A stretch of DNA of 64,000 nucleotides from Bacillota bacterium. GTDB lineage: Bacteria; Bacillota; Clostridia; Christensenellales; Aristaeellaceae. Under the pieces are notes generated by a model. That model was not told the DNA's origin. It worked only from the letters and a program-made list of their open reading frames with translations, and made no database searches. Position 1 is the stretch's first letter. Every line of letters begins with the position of its first letter. The translations under genes were made by a program, and so were the position numbers. Shown one piece after another: positions 63,111 through 64,000 of this stretch. The DNA lies in contig JAEZQK010000095.1 of NCBI GenBank assembly GCA_023413135.1, positions 12,380 to 76,379 on the forward strand, given 5' to 3'.

Positions 63111-63772
63111 GCCGTTTCCCTCCCCATGGGCGTAAAGCGGTAGCCAAACTTGTACACCGTTTCGATGCAGTCGGCGTTCAGCTTGCGCCGGAGCCGCTGG
63201 ATGTGCACATCCACGGTTCTCGTTTCACCCGCATAGTCATATCCCCAGGCCATGCGCAAAAGCTGATCCCGGCTTAAGGCGATGTTCCGCTGGCTGATCA
63301 GTACCCGCAATAGATCATACTCCTGGGCAGTAAGGGGCAGGGGCTGACCATCCATCATGGCCTGGCGGGCGCTGAAATCCACCCGCAAGCGCTTATCCTG
63401 GTATGTTTCCTGCTGCCGCCCCGTCCTGCGCAGCACCGCATCGATGCGAGCCAGAACCTCCGCCGGCTCGAACGGCTTTAATATATAATCGTCCGCGCCC
63501 ATTTGAAGCCCCCGTACCCGGTCGGCCACCGCCGTTTTGGCAGTCAAAAAGATTACCGGTACGTTTGCCTCAAAGCACTTCTGGGCCAAAACGAACCCGT
63601 CTCGCCCCGGCAGCATGATATCCAGAAGGGCGATATCCGCGCCTTTGTCAAGCTCCGCTTCCGCAGAAAAGGCATCCTCCGCCATCAATGCCGTATGCCC
63701 CACCAGGCATAAATGCATTTGAATCAGCTCCCGGATGGCCGCTTCATCGTCTACCACCAGCACTCGCGCCAC
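63107..63772 (-). CDS. OmpR-family response regulator
   Basis: A 221-residue regulator: VARVLVVDDEAAIRELI start, phospho-acceptor Asp in DIALLDIMLPGRDG, Lys in ILKPFEPAEVLAR, and a winged helix with LTAQEYDLLRVLISQR and TVDVHIQRLRRKLNADCIETVYKFGYRF. The start is a GTG at 63772, 9 bases after GGAAGGA; upstream in-frame codons have no ribosome site. A TACAAT -10-like box lies shortly before, without a clear -35. It heads the minus-strand unit that ends at 57635. Confidence 0.92.
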   Translation of the reverse strand: MARVLVVDDEAAIRELIQMHLCLVGHTALMAEDAFSAEAELDKGADIALLDIMLPGRDGFVLAQKCFEANVPVIFLTAKTAVADRVRGLQMGADDYILKPFEPAEVLARIDAVLRRTGRQQETYQDKRLRVDFSARQAMMDGQPLPLTAQEYDLLRVLISQRNIALSRDQLLRMAWGYDYAGETRTVDVHIQRLRRKLNADCIETVYKFGYRFTPMGRETA

Positions 63773-63843
63773 AAATCCCACATCCTTCCATACATGCTTA
63801 TTGTAGCACAGACCGGATACATATCGTGTAACAGTGTTGTAAA

Positions 63844-63921
63844 CCCAAGGGCGCTGCCCTTGGGAATCCCGCCAAAGGGCGTGTCGCAAAACGATTTTAC
63901 GAAATCGAGGGGCGACACGCC
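63844..63921. repeat. two adjacent palindromes upstream of the last operon
   Basis: CCCAAGGGC-GCT-GCCCTTGGG (63844-63864) is followed by GGCGTGTCGC (63878-63887) mirrored by GCGACACGCC (63912-63921). Neither is followed by a clear T-tract on the plus strand. The pair looks like a dispersed intergenic repeat rather than an operator. No gene is seen from 63773 to the window end. Confidence 0.55.
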
Positions 63922-64000
63922 TCTTATCAGTGGGAACATCGAAAAAAGCAGGATGGGCAAGAGGAAGAGACGATCAAAAACCGTGTTTTGAGCAAAGCTT

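Overview
The window looks like chromosomal DNA from an anaerobic, low-to-mid GC Gram-positive bacterium of the class Clostridia. The reasons are AGGAGG-type ribosome binding sites on almost every gene, TTGACA/TATAAT promoters, a flavodiiron (FprA-type) oxygen/NO-detoxifying protein, a 4Fe-4S RlmD, many GNAT acetyltransferases, and short dispersed palindromic repeats of the kind common in gut Clostridia. This is inference from gene content; there is no rRNA marker. I found no rRNA or tRNA gene, no CRISPR array, and no intact transposase or integrase.

Layout. 1-11.3 kb is GC-richer housekeeping and metabolic DNA: the end of a beta-propeller protein, a GNAT, a QueG-like iron-sulfur protein, a flavodiiron protein, dCTP deaminase, an FMN reductase, an MFS exporter with a long structured leader, a CapA-like protein, a methyltransferase, pyroglutamyl peptidase and an amidohydrolase. 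11.4-22.8 kb starts with rlmD and then becomes an AT-richer accessory patchwork: an HNH-like protein, displaced copies of the rlmD 3' end, a decayed copy of the aadA-type gene tail, an HD-like protein with a broken motif, a dihydrouridine synthase with one stop codon, an intact aadA-like resistance gene, a two-component system and a truncated ABC permease. 22.9-32.8 kb carries a second two-component system followed by a membrane M28 peptidase, an AraC regulator, an EamA exporter and two cyclic-di-GMP proteins. 32.9-49.5 kb is a run of small metabolic, hydrolase and acetyltransferase genes with a PAS/GAF histidine kinase and a MarR-GNAT fusion. 49.7-50.7 kb holds a frameshifted GNAT and a VOC protein.

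50.9-53.5 kb is an AT-rich minus-strand cassette with its own promoter: a DUF3696-type AAA ATPase, a PIN-like nuclease (frameshifted here) and an ATP-dependent RNA ligase. I consider it the best candidate for an undescribed system, possibly RNA-targeting defence with built-in RNA repair. 53.7-57.4 kb carries two translation GTPases, prfC and typA, separated by a palindromic repeat. 57.6-63.8 kb is a minus-strand unit of response regulator, histidine kinase and three tandem paralogous single-pass membrane proteins of unknown function.

Three themes recur: signalling (three OmpR/HK pairs, one orphan kinase, two GGDEF proteins), detoxification and resistance (flavodiiron protein, MFS, aadA-like, GNATs, VOC, nitroreductase, AlkZ-like glycosylase), and gene decay or turnover (five broken or truncated genes and four gene-end scars).
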